DNA of 41,977 nt from Zygnema cylindricum. Taxonomy: Eukaryota > Streptophyta > Zygnematophyceae > Zygnematales > Zygnemataceae. The stretch lies in NCBI GenBank assembly GCA_037447655.1, contig JBBHKE010000488.1:64001-105977 (forward strand). The letters run 5' to 3'. The notes under the pieces are model-generated. The model was given only the letters and a program-made list of their open reading frames with translations, was not told the DNA's origin and did not search any database. The translations under genes and the position numbers were made by a program. Of this stretch, positions 32,703-41,977 are shown piece after piece; position 1 is the stretch's first letter; every line of letters starts with the position of its first letter.

Positions 32703-34756
32703 GTAAGTGTTGTTTTGAAAAATCAGTTTCGTGCGTACAAGACAGTTCGTGCGTAACTGCTAATCGGATTTAATATGGAGGATTTGAATAGATTCATGGA
32801 TTGGGGGAGCGAACGTATTGATCTAATCAAAGTGACGTAAAAGACTCATTGAGTGGTGTGAAAAAGCGGCGACAAATGGACGGCGGATCACGAAGCGATC
32901 CGATGTGAAATAAACAGAATGTTGAAATAGGCGCCGCCGGTACAGTGCAGTTGCGACGCAGACAGGACAACGCAGCTGCGGTTATTTTGGATATGATCCG
33001 TACGGACAACGCAGCTGCGGATAATATGACTTGTGTAGATTGTGAGTAATGATGATTGCACGATGGTAGCTTAGTGGGTAGCTTGGTTCTTGACGTACGA
33101 AGATTGCGGAGATGTCGCTGTAAATATCCTAAACAACATTGGTTTGTCTTTTGGTTAATTAGTTTATCAGTGTAGATCTGTTCAGTCTGACATACCTTGA
33201 ACTATTCGGGTATACTTACAATAGTTTAGGTAGATGGTGGATACCGCACGGCTGGTATGCCTCCGTACATTCAGTAGTGAACTCTCTGAGTATAACTTGT
33301 AGGACTTAGAATATTTTAAGTATCGCAGTCAAGTTTATCAAAGCAATGGCAAACTGTTTTCTGCATCTTTGACCTGTTGGTGTGTCACTCTGTTTTGTGC
33401 ATTCATGTGAAACTTTGTGGAGTTATTCTATGATATAGAATATATATGTGTGTGAAGTTTCATTCTATTCAGGTATCTCTATAAGATTCTGTGAGCAGTC
33501 TAAGTGGTTAGTTTGTGAAGCTGTCAGGTGTTTTTGTGAAACTCTGGAGCTTATATCTTCTAGATTCCTTGATGGATATGGCTGTAACTTTGGTAGCTTA
33601 CAATGTCTATAGTATACTGATTTTTGGTGCAGTTTGAGGGGATTTTATTTTTTGTGGAGTAATCTGTGCTGTCTGAAACACAGCTGTTTCAGGGGTAGTC
33701 TGTGGTGCTTCCGAGAGTAATCCATGGCTGAAATAGGCTATGGACAACAGTAAGAAGAAGCGTGATTATACACATGGCAATTTTGTAGGTGACTTTATAG
33801 ATGACTATATATGACGTTATATATGAATTTATAGACGACTTGATTGTGTGGGGGTTATTTCGGATAAATGCCTTTGTAATTGTCGTCAAAGTTATCGGGG
33901 CTCTCTTGGTTCCAATCTTTTTTTCCGGCGGGCTAATTTATTCGTGGCTATAAAGTGTGTGCAAGCCTCTATCGTCCTTCAATATACTACTTATCTCATG
34001 GATCGTCAATGTGTTACGTAACTCAAACCAGCGTGTTTCGCCAAGCCTAAGGGATTTAAGGGTTTGCTTTTAATGGTTCTTTAGCTATATCGAGGTTTGG
34101 TTAAGTAGTTTTTGGTATAGTATGGTATTTTGTTGTTTTATTGTTGTTTTTCCTTTCAATGTTTGTTGTCGGTTTGCTCTCGTTTGTGTGCTGGTTTTTT
34201 GCCTTGTTTGGAAAAAGAAAAGTTATCAGTTGCAACTTCTTCGGCAGTGATGAGCCACATGTCTCCGGAGAAGGAGTTGTCAACCCGCTGCAGCATATTT
34301 TTAGGGTTTAGCTTTTGAAACTCATTCGGCACCGAATGCATTCGCAACATGGGAAGTTGACAATGCTCGTGCCAAGGAAATAATGCAAACCAAGAATGAT
34401 GGCATGAAAGAAGGGGAAAGCATGTGATTGACATGTCTTCAACAACTAGTAGGTACCCTGAAAGTCAATCATATATGGGATTATGTGAGCATAAGTTGTT
34501 CACTAAATTCAGTTTGATCCCATCTACAAAAATATTCCTCACAAAAACAAACATTTCCCGTGGAACTACAAGCCAAAACAGAAAAAGACAACGGTAGCGT
34601 TAAAAAATATAAATGATCAAACAGAGAGAAAAAACCCTATCCTCTAAATCCAGTAAGTCCTTAGGCGAAAGTACGAAGAGGATGTGATATGGTGCAACAA
34701 GACAAAAAAAAGCGCAAAAGACAAAAATGTGATGTGATGTTTGCTTCCATCCACGC
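32703..34756. other. Unassigned DNA downstream of the interrupted exon
   Basis: If the split exon is real, this starts as its intron. A 17-bp phrase 'ggacaacgcagctgcgg' occurs twice (about 32965 and 33005). A small frame at 33801-33953 encodes 50 residues with a hydrophobic C-terminal half. 34130-34434 has frames on both strands without recognisable motifs. Nothing else can be supported. Confidence 0.35.
33801..33953 (+). CDS. Possible 50-residue single-pass membrane peptide
   Basis: ATG at 33801 to TAA at 33951. The N-terminal half is acidic (MTIYDVIYEFIDD). The C-terminal half (FVIVVKVIGALLVPIFFSGG) reads as a membrane segment. The upstream repetition of tatagaygac words suggests part of it arose from simple repeats. 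No homologue is known to me, and it may be chance. Confidence 0.15.
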   Translation: MTIYDVIYEFIDDLIVWGLFRINAFVIVVKVIGALLVPIFFSGGLIYSWL

Positions 34757-34759
34757 TTA

Positions 34760-35706
34760 GGGTACGTCCCCATGTAAGTGATACTTTGAAAAAGTATTTT
34801 GGACTGTAGTGAAGTGTTTCGTACTACTTTGAAAAGCGTCACTATGTGCGAAGATGGAATCGGAACTTTGAAATGTGACGGTTGTAGACGTAGGTACAAC
34901 TTTGTGACGGTTGACGACAACTACGAAATTGGTGACGCCAACAAAAAACAGCGACAGTTGTAGTCTTGTAGACGTCTACAATTTTGTAATTTTGTGACAT
35001 GGCAGATGTTTAGGGTTTTGTAACATTGTGACATCACGCTCACTTGTGACGTCACAAATTCAAGAACTTTCGGCCATGGATACCCGATTTCGTTTTCTCA
35101 ACCTTTTTCGCTCTACTTGCCATAGAAATATACATAAAGGTAGTCAAAAGAATTATTTTTCAAATATCTTTCATTTCATACCATTTTTGTCGTGCCTCAT
35201 TCTAAAAAGTGTGAGATATAAGTGATAGTGTAAGAGGGAGATGGGAGAGGCCACGTCGATGCAAAATTATACCGAGGACCCATGAATGAAATTGGAGGTC
35301 CGAGACCCCTGCAGATTTTTTCCGTACATCCTCGTATTTTCCGTACATGCACGTGACGGGCAGGTAGAAAAATAGCGAGTACTCTCCCTCGTCCTAAAAT
35401 TTCCCCACTCGTGTGGCGCGTGCGTGGGTCATTTTCATTCGTTGTTTGGGCGGTACTTTCCCTGAAATCAGTTCGCGAGGAGATTTTTGATGAAGTTTTT
35501 TGACGGGCTGGATTCTCTTGCCGGAAAACGCCAAAATGCGTTCACTTGACGACAAACATGAAGTACATTCAAATTATCGACTTGAGGTTTGCTGTACTTT
35601 TAAAGAATTGATTTTTTTGTACGGCTAAAGTTTTTCTCGTACGGAACTACGTTTTCGGTCAAAACGACAGATTAAAGTCGATACTTTAATACATGGGGAC
35701 GTACCC
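34760..35706. mobile_element. Harbinger-like MITE, 947 bp
   Basis: Perfect terminal inverted repeats GGGTACGTCCCCATGTA / TACATGGGGACGTACCC are flanked by TTA on both sides (34757-34759, 35707-35709). A TTA target and G-rich termini fit the PIF/Harbinger superfamily. The interior contains 'gtagacgtctac' and other short palindromes but no transposase. About two-thirds of it recurs inverted at 9625-10214. The long minus-strand frame (34600-34920) is an accident of this repeat. Confidence 0.8.
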
Positions 35707-35898
35707 TTAGTTTTTTTAATTTCGTTCTTGCCTTTCACGTTCAGTTCCCATCATAGAGGTACCAATCGTACGGATTTTGACTTTTTTTACGAAAATGCGT
35801 TATTTTTTGTTTTTTTTTAACTTTTCGTAAATTTCGTACACCTTTCGTGAACGGATAAAATGTGCTGAAATTGTACGAAAATTGTACGATGAATGGAG

Positions 35899-36413
35899 TA
35901 CACCGTGAATCGCTATTAAAGTTTTAAAAACAATTAATGTAAAAAAACATTTAGCGTTGACGGCTCTATTTTGGGTTCAAACACCTAACGCCAACAAATA
36001 TTAGTGCTAATTTGCACATATAACACTAATTGTATGTGTAGCCGCAATAATCAGTGTTCACATATTCGACGCTTGAACATGTGAGAACAGGTTCTAGCGA
36101 TTTTCCCTTGTCTTTATGACTGGGAATCGAATCTGAGTGCGCTTTTAACAGGCGACGCACTCAATTTCTCGTGTCGGCGTCTTTATCTGAAACTTATTCT
36201 GTACGCCTGTTAAGAAAAATGAGCAGTTTTAGTAAGGACTGACAAATTACACTATTTAAAAACGGTCGATATCAGAGTAATTAACGTTAATTAAATAGTA
36301 CCTATATTAACATAAAACAAAATAGAGTTATTAATTATATTCTAGGTTTGAGGCTCAAAATTTGGGGGCGCCTATTTAGTGTTATTAACGCTAATAGCGA
36401 TTCACGGTTTGTA
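35899..36413. mobile_element. MITE with ATCGYTATTAG termini, about 515 bp
   Basis: It starts 'tacaccgtgaatcgctatta' and ends 'taatagcgattcacggttt' plus gta. TA at both ends may be the target duplication. Its right half (from 'acactatttaaaa' at about 36249) matches 731-898 and 4033-4199, which are therefore partial copies of this family. Confidence 0.7.
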
Positions 36414-37074
36414 GAGAGATAGAGAGATATTTGAAGTGACGTCGGAATTTTTGATTGAATGTTTTTCTATTTTTTCTTTTACTAAAAAATCAATGTCGGT
36501 CAACGCATTTTATTATAAGTACATTTTTTCCATGCGCATATTCATTATATTTTTGGCGTTTTGCGTTTGGTACCTCTATGGTTCCTATGTACTCAGATGG
36601 TTGCTATCACGTGTTCTTTATATAGTTTCACTTTGAATTAACACCATTATCGTCCCGATTGGCTTTGCCCTCTAAACACAAAACATCGCTATGTGGTTGA
36701 CAATTTTCCACGTCATTTGGACCAGACATAGAATAATCAACCATATAACAATCAACACTAATTATTCCTTGACACTAATAGCGACTCACTGTGTACCGAT
36801 GGACATTACACACGTCTTCGTACGGTTTTGAAACAACTTTCTTCACCAGAAGTTGATTGACTCCGGGGAATACGGGAATGGTAATGTACTTCAAATTCAT
36901 TAAAATGTGCCTGTACCAACTTCAGATACATTTTGGGCAGTACTTCAGGTTGTGAGTCACCGAACCACATAACATATTATTCCTGATATATAGCTTACAA
37001 TGCAACAAGGCCAGTATTTTGAAGATTTCCTGGATTTCTTTTCCAACAGTTTCCATTATCGACAAGTTTTTCAC
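36414..37074. other. Unassigned DNA between MITEs
   Basis: A further MITE right end ('cactaatagcgactcactgtgta', about 36774-36796) lies here without a clear left partner. The 66-codon frame at 36436 is hydrophobic and AT-rich but has no supporting context. Confidence 0.3.
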
Positions 37075-37270
37075 TACACCGGCCATGTGTTATTAGAGTT
37101 AATAACACAATTTTGGTTGAGACTTTTTTTGGCCAAAAGTCAGAATACGTATTGACAGCACCATTTAAAGATGTTGACTAGTGCCCCATCCACTTGCACT
37201 AAATGAGTATTATTAATTATAATTTCGCATTAACTAGTAAATCCTTTGATGCTAATAACGATGGGCAGTA
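37075..37270. mobile_element. MITE with ATCGYTATTAG-like termini, about 196 bp
   Basis: It starts 'tacaccggccatgtgttatt' and ends 'gctaataacgatgggcagta'. The terminal match to the other family members is weaker than at 35899-36413, so the call is moderate. Confidence 0.5.
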
Positions 37271-37957
37271 TATATTTGCATTTTTCTCAAATTTGAACTT
37301 TGATTCCCAGGAGATACTACAGGTGTCTGTGTGCGTTTAATATTTTGAGAGCAATAAAGACAACCAATGTGAACGAGTTGAACAAACCACCAATATGAAA
37401 TAAGAAAAGAAATCAAAACCGCAAATGCTGCAAAAAACAACATCAAAAATTAAAGATCCATTCCACCAGAATAAACTTAAAAAAACCAATTAAAACAACT
37501 AGGATATTAGCAACAAGACTTCCCAAGAAAAGAAAGAAAGTAAGGTATACAGTTTTACAAGGAACAAAATATTCAGCTAACATATAAACAAAGAGAAGTT
37601 CCACGATCTAAACATAAAGCAAAAACCTAACGAGAATCGAACAAAAGTCTGACAAAATTCTTAACAAAAGTCGAATGAAAGTCTATCAAAAGTTTCGCAA
37701 CTAAGATTTCGAACAGAATATTAGAACAGAATTTCCCTACTTCATTTCTAAATGAAAGAAATCGTGTCCACAAAATTATATTCTCCTCCAAAAAGAACTT
37801 TACTTCCACTACCAGAAACTAAAATTTACAGTGTCTTTGGACCTTTGTCCTTTTGTAGACACAAGTGGATAGGTTGCATCTTGAGTTTAACTCTAATGAC
37901 CATCTGTAGAAATATCTCCCATTTTTACTACCACCAATCATATACATTTCCTCCACA
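37271..37957. other. 3' flank of the minus-strand gene
   Basis: This lies downstream of the stop codon of the 37958-41323 gene and probably holds its 3' UTR. No distinct polyadenylation word (TTTATT on this strand) could be fixed. No other gene is visible. Confidence 0.35.
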
Positions 37958-38899
37958 CTATTTATGTTTACTAGACCGGACGAGCTCTACTCCATTTGGC
38001 TCAAACTCCATAGGCCAACGAGCATCAATATCCGAATCCCTTCCCCCTTCCCCTCTCCCTTTCCCTTTACTTTTCTTAAGTTTTCCCTTTTGAGAAGTAT
38101 CTTTTGAAACCTCGCGATGTTTTTTGTGCCTTCGCTTTGTTTTGGAAGGTGCTTCCTCATCTGATAAATCCTCAGACAAAGCCTTACTTTTCTTTTTCGA
38201 TTTATTATTTTTCCCAGCCATCTCTTCATCCTCGGAAACACCCAAATTTCCGTATTTTTCCAGTTTCTCATGGGTTTTTTCTATCTCATTCCCTTCCCAG
38301 TCGACATGAGAGTGTTCCAAAGACTTTCGTTTTTTACGTCCGATAATATTGTTGCTGTTTTTGTCGATTTTGTCATCTACCTCATATTTCGAATCACTCA
38401 CCTTCTTATCTTTTCCCAAAGACTTTCGAATTTTCATTCTCTCATTGCGAATCCACCCACCATCATCTTCTTGAAATTCATCTCCACCGTCCATTTTACG
38501 ATGCAAAGAATCTCTATTTTTTCTCGACTTGTCACTGAAGACGGGATCCTCGACTCTACCTATTTTTCCCCCATAAACCCCATTATTTGTAGGAGAACAT
38601 TCAGACAACCTGGCATCCAATTCATATCTTTCAAGCTCATCCTCATCCGAATGCTTTCCTAAACTCCCTTGACCTAATCGAGAACGTTTATTTTGTCGCA
38701 AACTCTTGTTACTTGTCCTCCCTTCCCAGGCCCCTCTGGCTACCTCTCCTCCCTCTTTGCTCATAGCTGATTCCTCATCTCCTCTCCCTCTCCGTTTTGA
38801 ACTACTAATCCTTTGTGAAGATTCTCCCCCGTATTCTTCTGAAGGAACTTCCAGACCTCGACGAGAAATATTTTTTCGGACATCTTTTTGTGTTCGCCA
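37958..38899 (-). CDS. Terminal exon of the RBBP6/PQT3-like gene (basic tail)
   Basis: The acceptor TTTTAATTGCAG precedes TGG CGA ACA (WRTQKDVRKN). The frame is open for 313 codons and ends SSKHK, TAG. Lysine/arginine/serine-rich blocks (GRKKRKSLEHS, NKSKKKSKALSEDLSDEE, TKRRHKKHREVSKD) alternate with acidic stretches, giving many possible nuclear-localisation and phosphorylation sites. The opposite-strand frames of 60-130 codons over the same DNA are shadows of this exon. Confidence 0.75.
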   Translation of the reverse strand, partial: WRTQKDVRKNISRRGLEVPSEEYGGESSQRISSSKRRGRGDEESAMSKEGGEVARGAWEGRTSNKSLRQNKRSRLGQGSLGKHSDEDELERYELDARLSECSPTNNGVYGGKIGRVEDPVFSDKSRKNRDSLHRKMDGGDEFQEDDGGWIRNERMKIRKSLGKDKKVSDSKYEVDDKIDKNSNNIIGRKKRKSLEHSHVDWEGNEIEKTHEKLEKYGNLGVSEDEEMAGKNNKSKKKSKALSEDLSDEEAPSKTKRRHKKHREVSKDTSQKGKLKKSKGKGRGEGGRDSDIDARWPMEFEPNGVELVRSSKHK

Positions 38900-41323
38900 C
38901 TGCAATTAAAAGCAAGAGAACAAATGGACAAAGAGAAAACATAAATTATGTAAAAGAAAACCTGAAAAAGTAAAACGAATTAGAGGGATTGTACATTGGA
39001 AGAGTGAAGTATAACCTCATGGTTATAAAAGATAAATAGACGAATCATAACAACACTTTTGAAAAGTACCTTATTATGATTTACAGTAAAAACTACCAAT
39101 AACATGAACTAAATATCGATTGAATAATAATGAGAGGAAATCCCAGTGAAAAGTAGGGGCTCAAAGCCTCCACGAAATTGTCCCTACAAGTTATATGAAA
39201 ACATATTTACAGTTTTTGGTTCTTTTATACAATAAAAGTATGCATTTTACTTTTTCTTTTTCGAAAAAATTTCAGGAATATTTCCAAGCCAATGAAAAAT
39301 GACACCGAGATCTTCATGGAGAAAACAGAAGGGAGAAGACAGCAACATTAGAAGTCAAAGAAAGTTTAATAGCTAATATTTATATTATTACTAATATGAT
39401 GTGCGGGAATCGCATCAATTCAACGGGATCGAATTTTCAAACTGGGCCCATAGATTTGACAAGTGGTTTGAATTTAGCAACGTCATGGATACTTAATGTT
39501 TTCTATTTATTGGTTACGGTATTAACATTACTAAAAGAGTGAACTGGAAAGGTTTCCTGGAGATTCACCCTTAAACTAATAACCAGACACATTTTACAAT
39601 TTAAAAAAAAAAAAAAAAATGACGATGAAATGAAATACCTTCATTTCCTCTTCCATTTCGAAAGCTTGGTCTACATCTTCCACTTCTGGCTGCTCATTCC
39701 TGTTGTGCATATTTTCCAACAAAAGAAAGAAAAGAAAAGGAAAAAGTAAATGAAGGAAATGATTTGAGCTTGAGATTTTATTTTGCAATCAAGAGCCTCT
39801 GACGTGATAGATTTTTCATGAGATTACGCACCAAAATGAACAAACCAAAAAGAACCAAGAATTTGAATCAAGAATTAAAAAGTCATAGTTGGAAATAAAC
39901 GTCCATGCCATCTTAAAATTCAATGAAAGCAAGATTTTTTGTTATAAAGCCAAGGTCAAGGTCAAGGTTTCAAATTAAACTCCAACAATGAAAATAAGGT
40001 TTTATACTTTTTACGAATGAAATTTACTTTACGGGAAGTTCATGTCCAGTTCATAGGGATGGAATTAGGTTTTACAAATAGAATTGAAGTTTAGAACAAA
40101 GAATGTGGTTAAAGCTTTAGAGGAATAAAATTAACAAAATTAGAGTTGACATTTTTCTGAAAACAAGCATACTCAAGATGATGCTTGGAAATCATCATTT
40201 ATGTGAAATATACAATTTTATTGGGATATCATCTCCAATTGTAGGTGACATAAAACATACTCATGATGATATTCAGACTGTTGAAATCGCAGTCTTCTCC
40301 TCTCTCTCTGTTCTGCGAGTTCTATTCTCCTTCGAGTCAAAAGTTGCATTTCTTCGAATTCCTCTCTGGTAAGAAGTCGAGGCTCTCGAGATCGAGGGTC
40401 GTGATCCATCATATCCATGGGTCCCATATAATCTCTATTACAGAAGAAAATGAAAGAAAAAAGTAAGAAGAGAAATAAACAAACCGAAAGAGCAATAAAC
40501 AACAAAAACTTAGCCAAGAGAACCAAACAGAAAAAAACATGTTAAAGATTTCCCTCACAACCAATCACGTGGATTGGTCCCAGATACCCACAGAGAAAAG
40601 CAACTAACAAAAAAGAGAGAGGACAAGCAAAGCGAAAATAAAAACGACAGACAAAAACTAAGAACGACTGACAAATACAAGCAGCTGAAATGTTGAAGCA
40701 ACTACAGCATTAAAGACAAAGGAGGAATTAAAAGAACCAAAAACATGAACAACCACAACTTCCTCCTGTAATTTAACTCTGAGCACAATCACAGTAATCT
40801 CTAATGGTTTTCAGGGTTTTTTTTATTATTATCCTAATCCTCAACAAAAATGAAAAAGGGGAGAGCAAGAGTCTTTTATGGTTTTTAGGTGTGTGTGTGG
40901 GAGAGAGGCAGGGAGGGAGAGGCAGAGCGACAAGAGAAGATGAAGCTTTTCCACCATACTAAGAATAAAATAACACCAATAAAAGTAGCAAATTAAACAC
41001 AGTTTAAAATTTGTGACTCTGATAGTCAAAAGATGCAGAGAAAACCAAAACTCCCATAGGTAAAACATGCAGGAAAAATCACCTGTGCATAGGAGGTCCT
41101 CCTGGATACATGGGAGGAAATGGGGGTCTATTTCCAGGATTTCCATACATTCCTCCTCCGGGTCTCATCATGGGCATATCATACATCATATGAGGAGGAG
41201 GAGCTGCATCATACATCCCATGAGGGGGAAAAGGTCTCGGATATTGGGGCATTGGAGGCATTTGAGGACCCCAGTATCCATTTTCATTTCCATATGGAGG
41301 CATCATCCCAGGGGGCACAGGAC
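37958..41323 (-). CDS. C-terminal exons of an RBBP6/PQT3-like E3 ubiquitin ligase
   Basis: Minus-strand exons are 41083-41323, 40282?/40267-40434, 39639-39699 and 37958-38899. The joins CAG|GTGATT..TAATAG, GA|GTATGT..AACAG and AAG|GTATTT..TTGCAG keep frame throughout. The last exon ends in TAG. The first visible exon is Pro/Met/Gly/Tyr-rich (PYGNENGYWGPQMPPMPQYP). It is followed by PRLLTREEFEEMQLLTRRRI, a Ser/Thr-Arg-Glu-Glu-Phe-Glu helix typical of plant DWNN/RBBP6 proteins. A short acidic exon follows, then a 313-residue Lys/Ser/Glu/Arg-rich tail, probably disordered and nuclear. Such proteins have DWNN, zinc-knuckle and RING domains at the N-terminus, linked to mRNA 3'-end processing and ubiquitination. 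Those exons would lie beyond 41977. Another RNA-processing protein with a similar tail is possible. Confidence 0.6.
38900..41082 (-). other. Introns of the RBBP6/PQT3-like gene
   Basis: Three introns (41082 to 40435, about 40266 to 39700, 39638 to 38900) separate the exons. They are AT-rich and hold no recognised element. An A-run at 39602-39619 lies just after the 39639 donor. Confidence 0.55.
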
Positions 41324-41977
41324 CTGTCAAAGTTTGAGAAACAGGAAAAATTAAGACTATTTTTCCAACTAAAAAGTATAACCAACATTTTATTTTTTTT
41401 GGATAATTCTTGCCACAAACCATCAATTCGGCTTTAAAGTGCACGATTAACTTGAAATACTCGCAATGGTGTCGGCTTTTCCTTCACAGAAAATTCCTTT
41501 TAGTTCCTAAAGAAAACAACATTGTGGGATTCTCAATTGAACCGCAACGCCCTTAAAAAGTACATATGATGATTTCAAATGAAAAGAAAGGCAGACATCT
41601 TCCATGTTTACTCTATCGTCAACAATTTAGTTTTTAATTTGGCAACACTTTGTTGTCAGGTTGAGCTGAAAAAATAAGATTAGAATATATGTGAAAAAAG
41701 AAGGAAACGTCAAATTGTTCACATTTAAGTATCATCTTGTGTCATTACAGAAAATCTTACCAAACACTTTTCTGACAATGGATTTGTTCATCACTTAAAG
41801 GTTTCAAAACTATGACTTTCAAACCGACATACAAACAGAAAATATTCATAAAATTCATTTAGTCCTCTTGACACTGTACAGCACTCGAAGATAGGGGCGA
41901 CTATGCCATTGATATTTCTACAAAGAAAACGGTATAATGTTTGCGAACTCCATATGGCCACTTTCCATTACGTGGGT
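41324..41977 (-). other. Upstream intron sequence of the same gene
   Basis: The acceptor 'caaactttgacag' for exon 41083-41323 ends at 41324. The remaining 650 bp to the window edge shows no further exon that I can support, so the gene continues outside. Confidence 0.45.

Noticed and set aside
34600-34920. 106-codon minus-strand frame similar to a frame at 10075-10308
   Set aside because: The similarity is due to shared Harbinger-like MITE DNA, not to a conserved gene.
38104-38909. Plus-strand frames of 61-130 codons
   Set aside because: They are antisense shadows of the long terminal exon on the minus strand.

Overview
This window looks like nuclear DNA of a plant-lineage eukaryote with a large, transposon-filled genome. 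The evidence is intron-containing genes with GT..AG splice sites, a nodulin-like/NFD4-type major facilitator gene, plant telo-box motifs upstream of it, and Copia, hAT and Harbinger-like elements with plant-style MITEs. I cannot fix the species. A streptophyte alga or seedless plant is possible, but this is a guess. There is one assembly gap (10 N at 27370-27379). No rRNA gene, convincing tRNA gene or CRISPR array was seen.

Host genes. (1) 11134-17279, plus strand: a complete six-exon gene for a nodulin-like MFS membrane protein. The exons join in frame to 690 codons plus stop. (2) 37958-41323, minus strand: the last four exons of a gene whose protein resembles the C-terminal half of plant RBBP6/PQT3-like E3 ubiquitin ligases. 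Its 5' part lies beyond the right edge. (3) 28179-28423 plus 32653-32702, plus strand: one apparent exon of an unrecognised gene, split by an LTR retrotransposon.

Mobile DNA by region. 1-2494: old repeat fragments, partly shared with 20985-22090. 2503-8683: an ~840-bp hAT-type MITE that was itself hit by a 5.3-kb hAT element (3324-8656) carrying a frameshifted transposase gene that still shows a BED finger, an intron and the three catalytic acidic residues. 8737-10412 and 18301-19224: two members of a long-armed foldback family. The first is invaded by a relative of the Harbinger-like MITE at 34760-35706. 22391-24015: a 5'-truncated Copia pol relic. 24243-25113 and 30495-30832: two further copies of the hAT MITE, each with a perfect 8-bp target duplication. 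28424-32647: a non-autonomous LTR retrotransposon on the minus strand with a 5-bp target duplication, an iMet-type primer site, a polypurine tract and only a broken gag-like frame. One LTR carries a 76-bp internal inversion. 12001-12193, 26786-27013, 35899-36413 and 37075-37270: a MITE family sharing an ATCGYTATTAG-type terminal motif. One member sits in intron 1 of the MFS gene.

The host genes show no functional link to one another. The main interest is the layered history of insertion: element in element, and element in exon.
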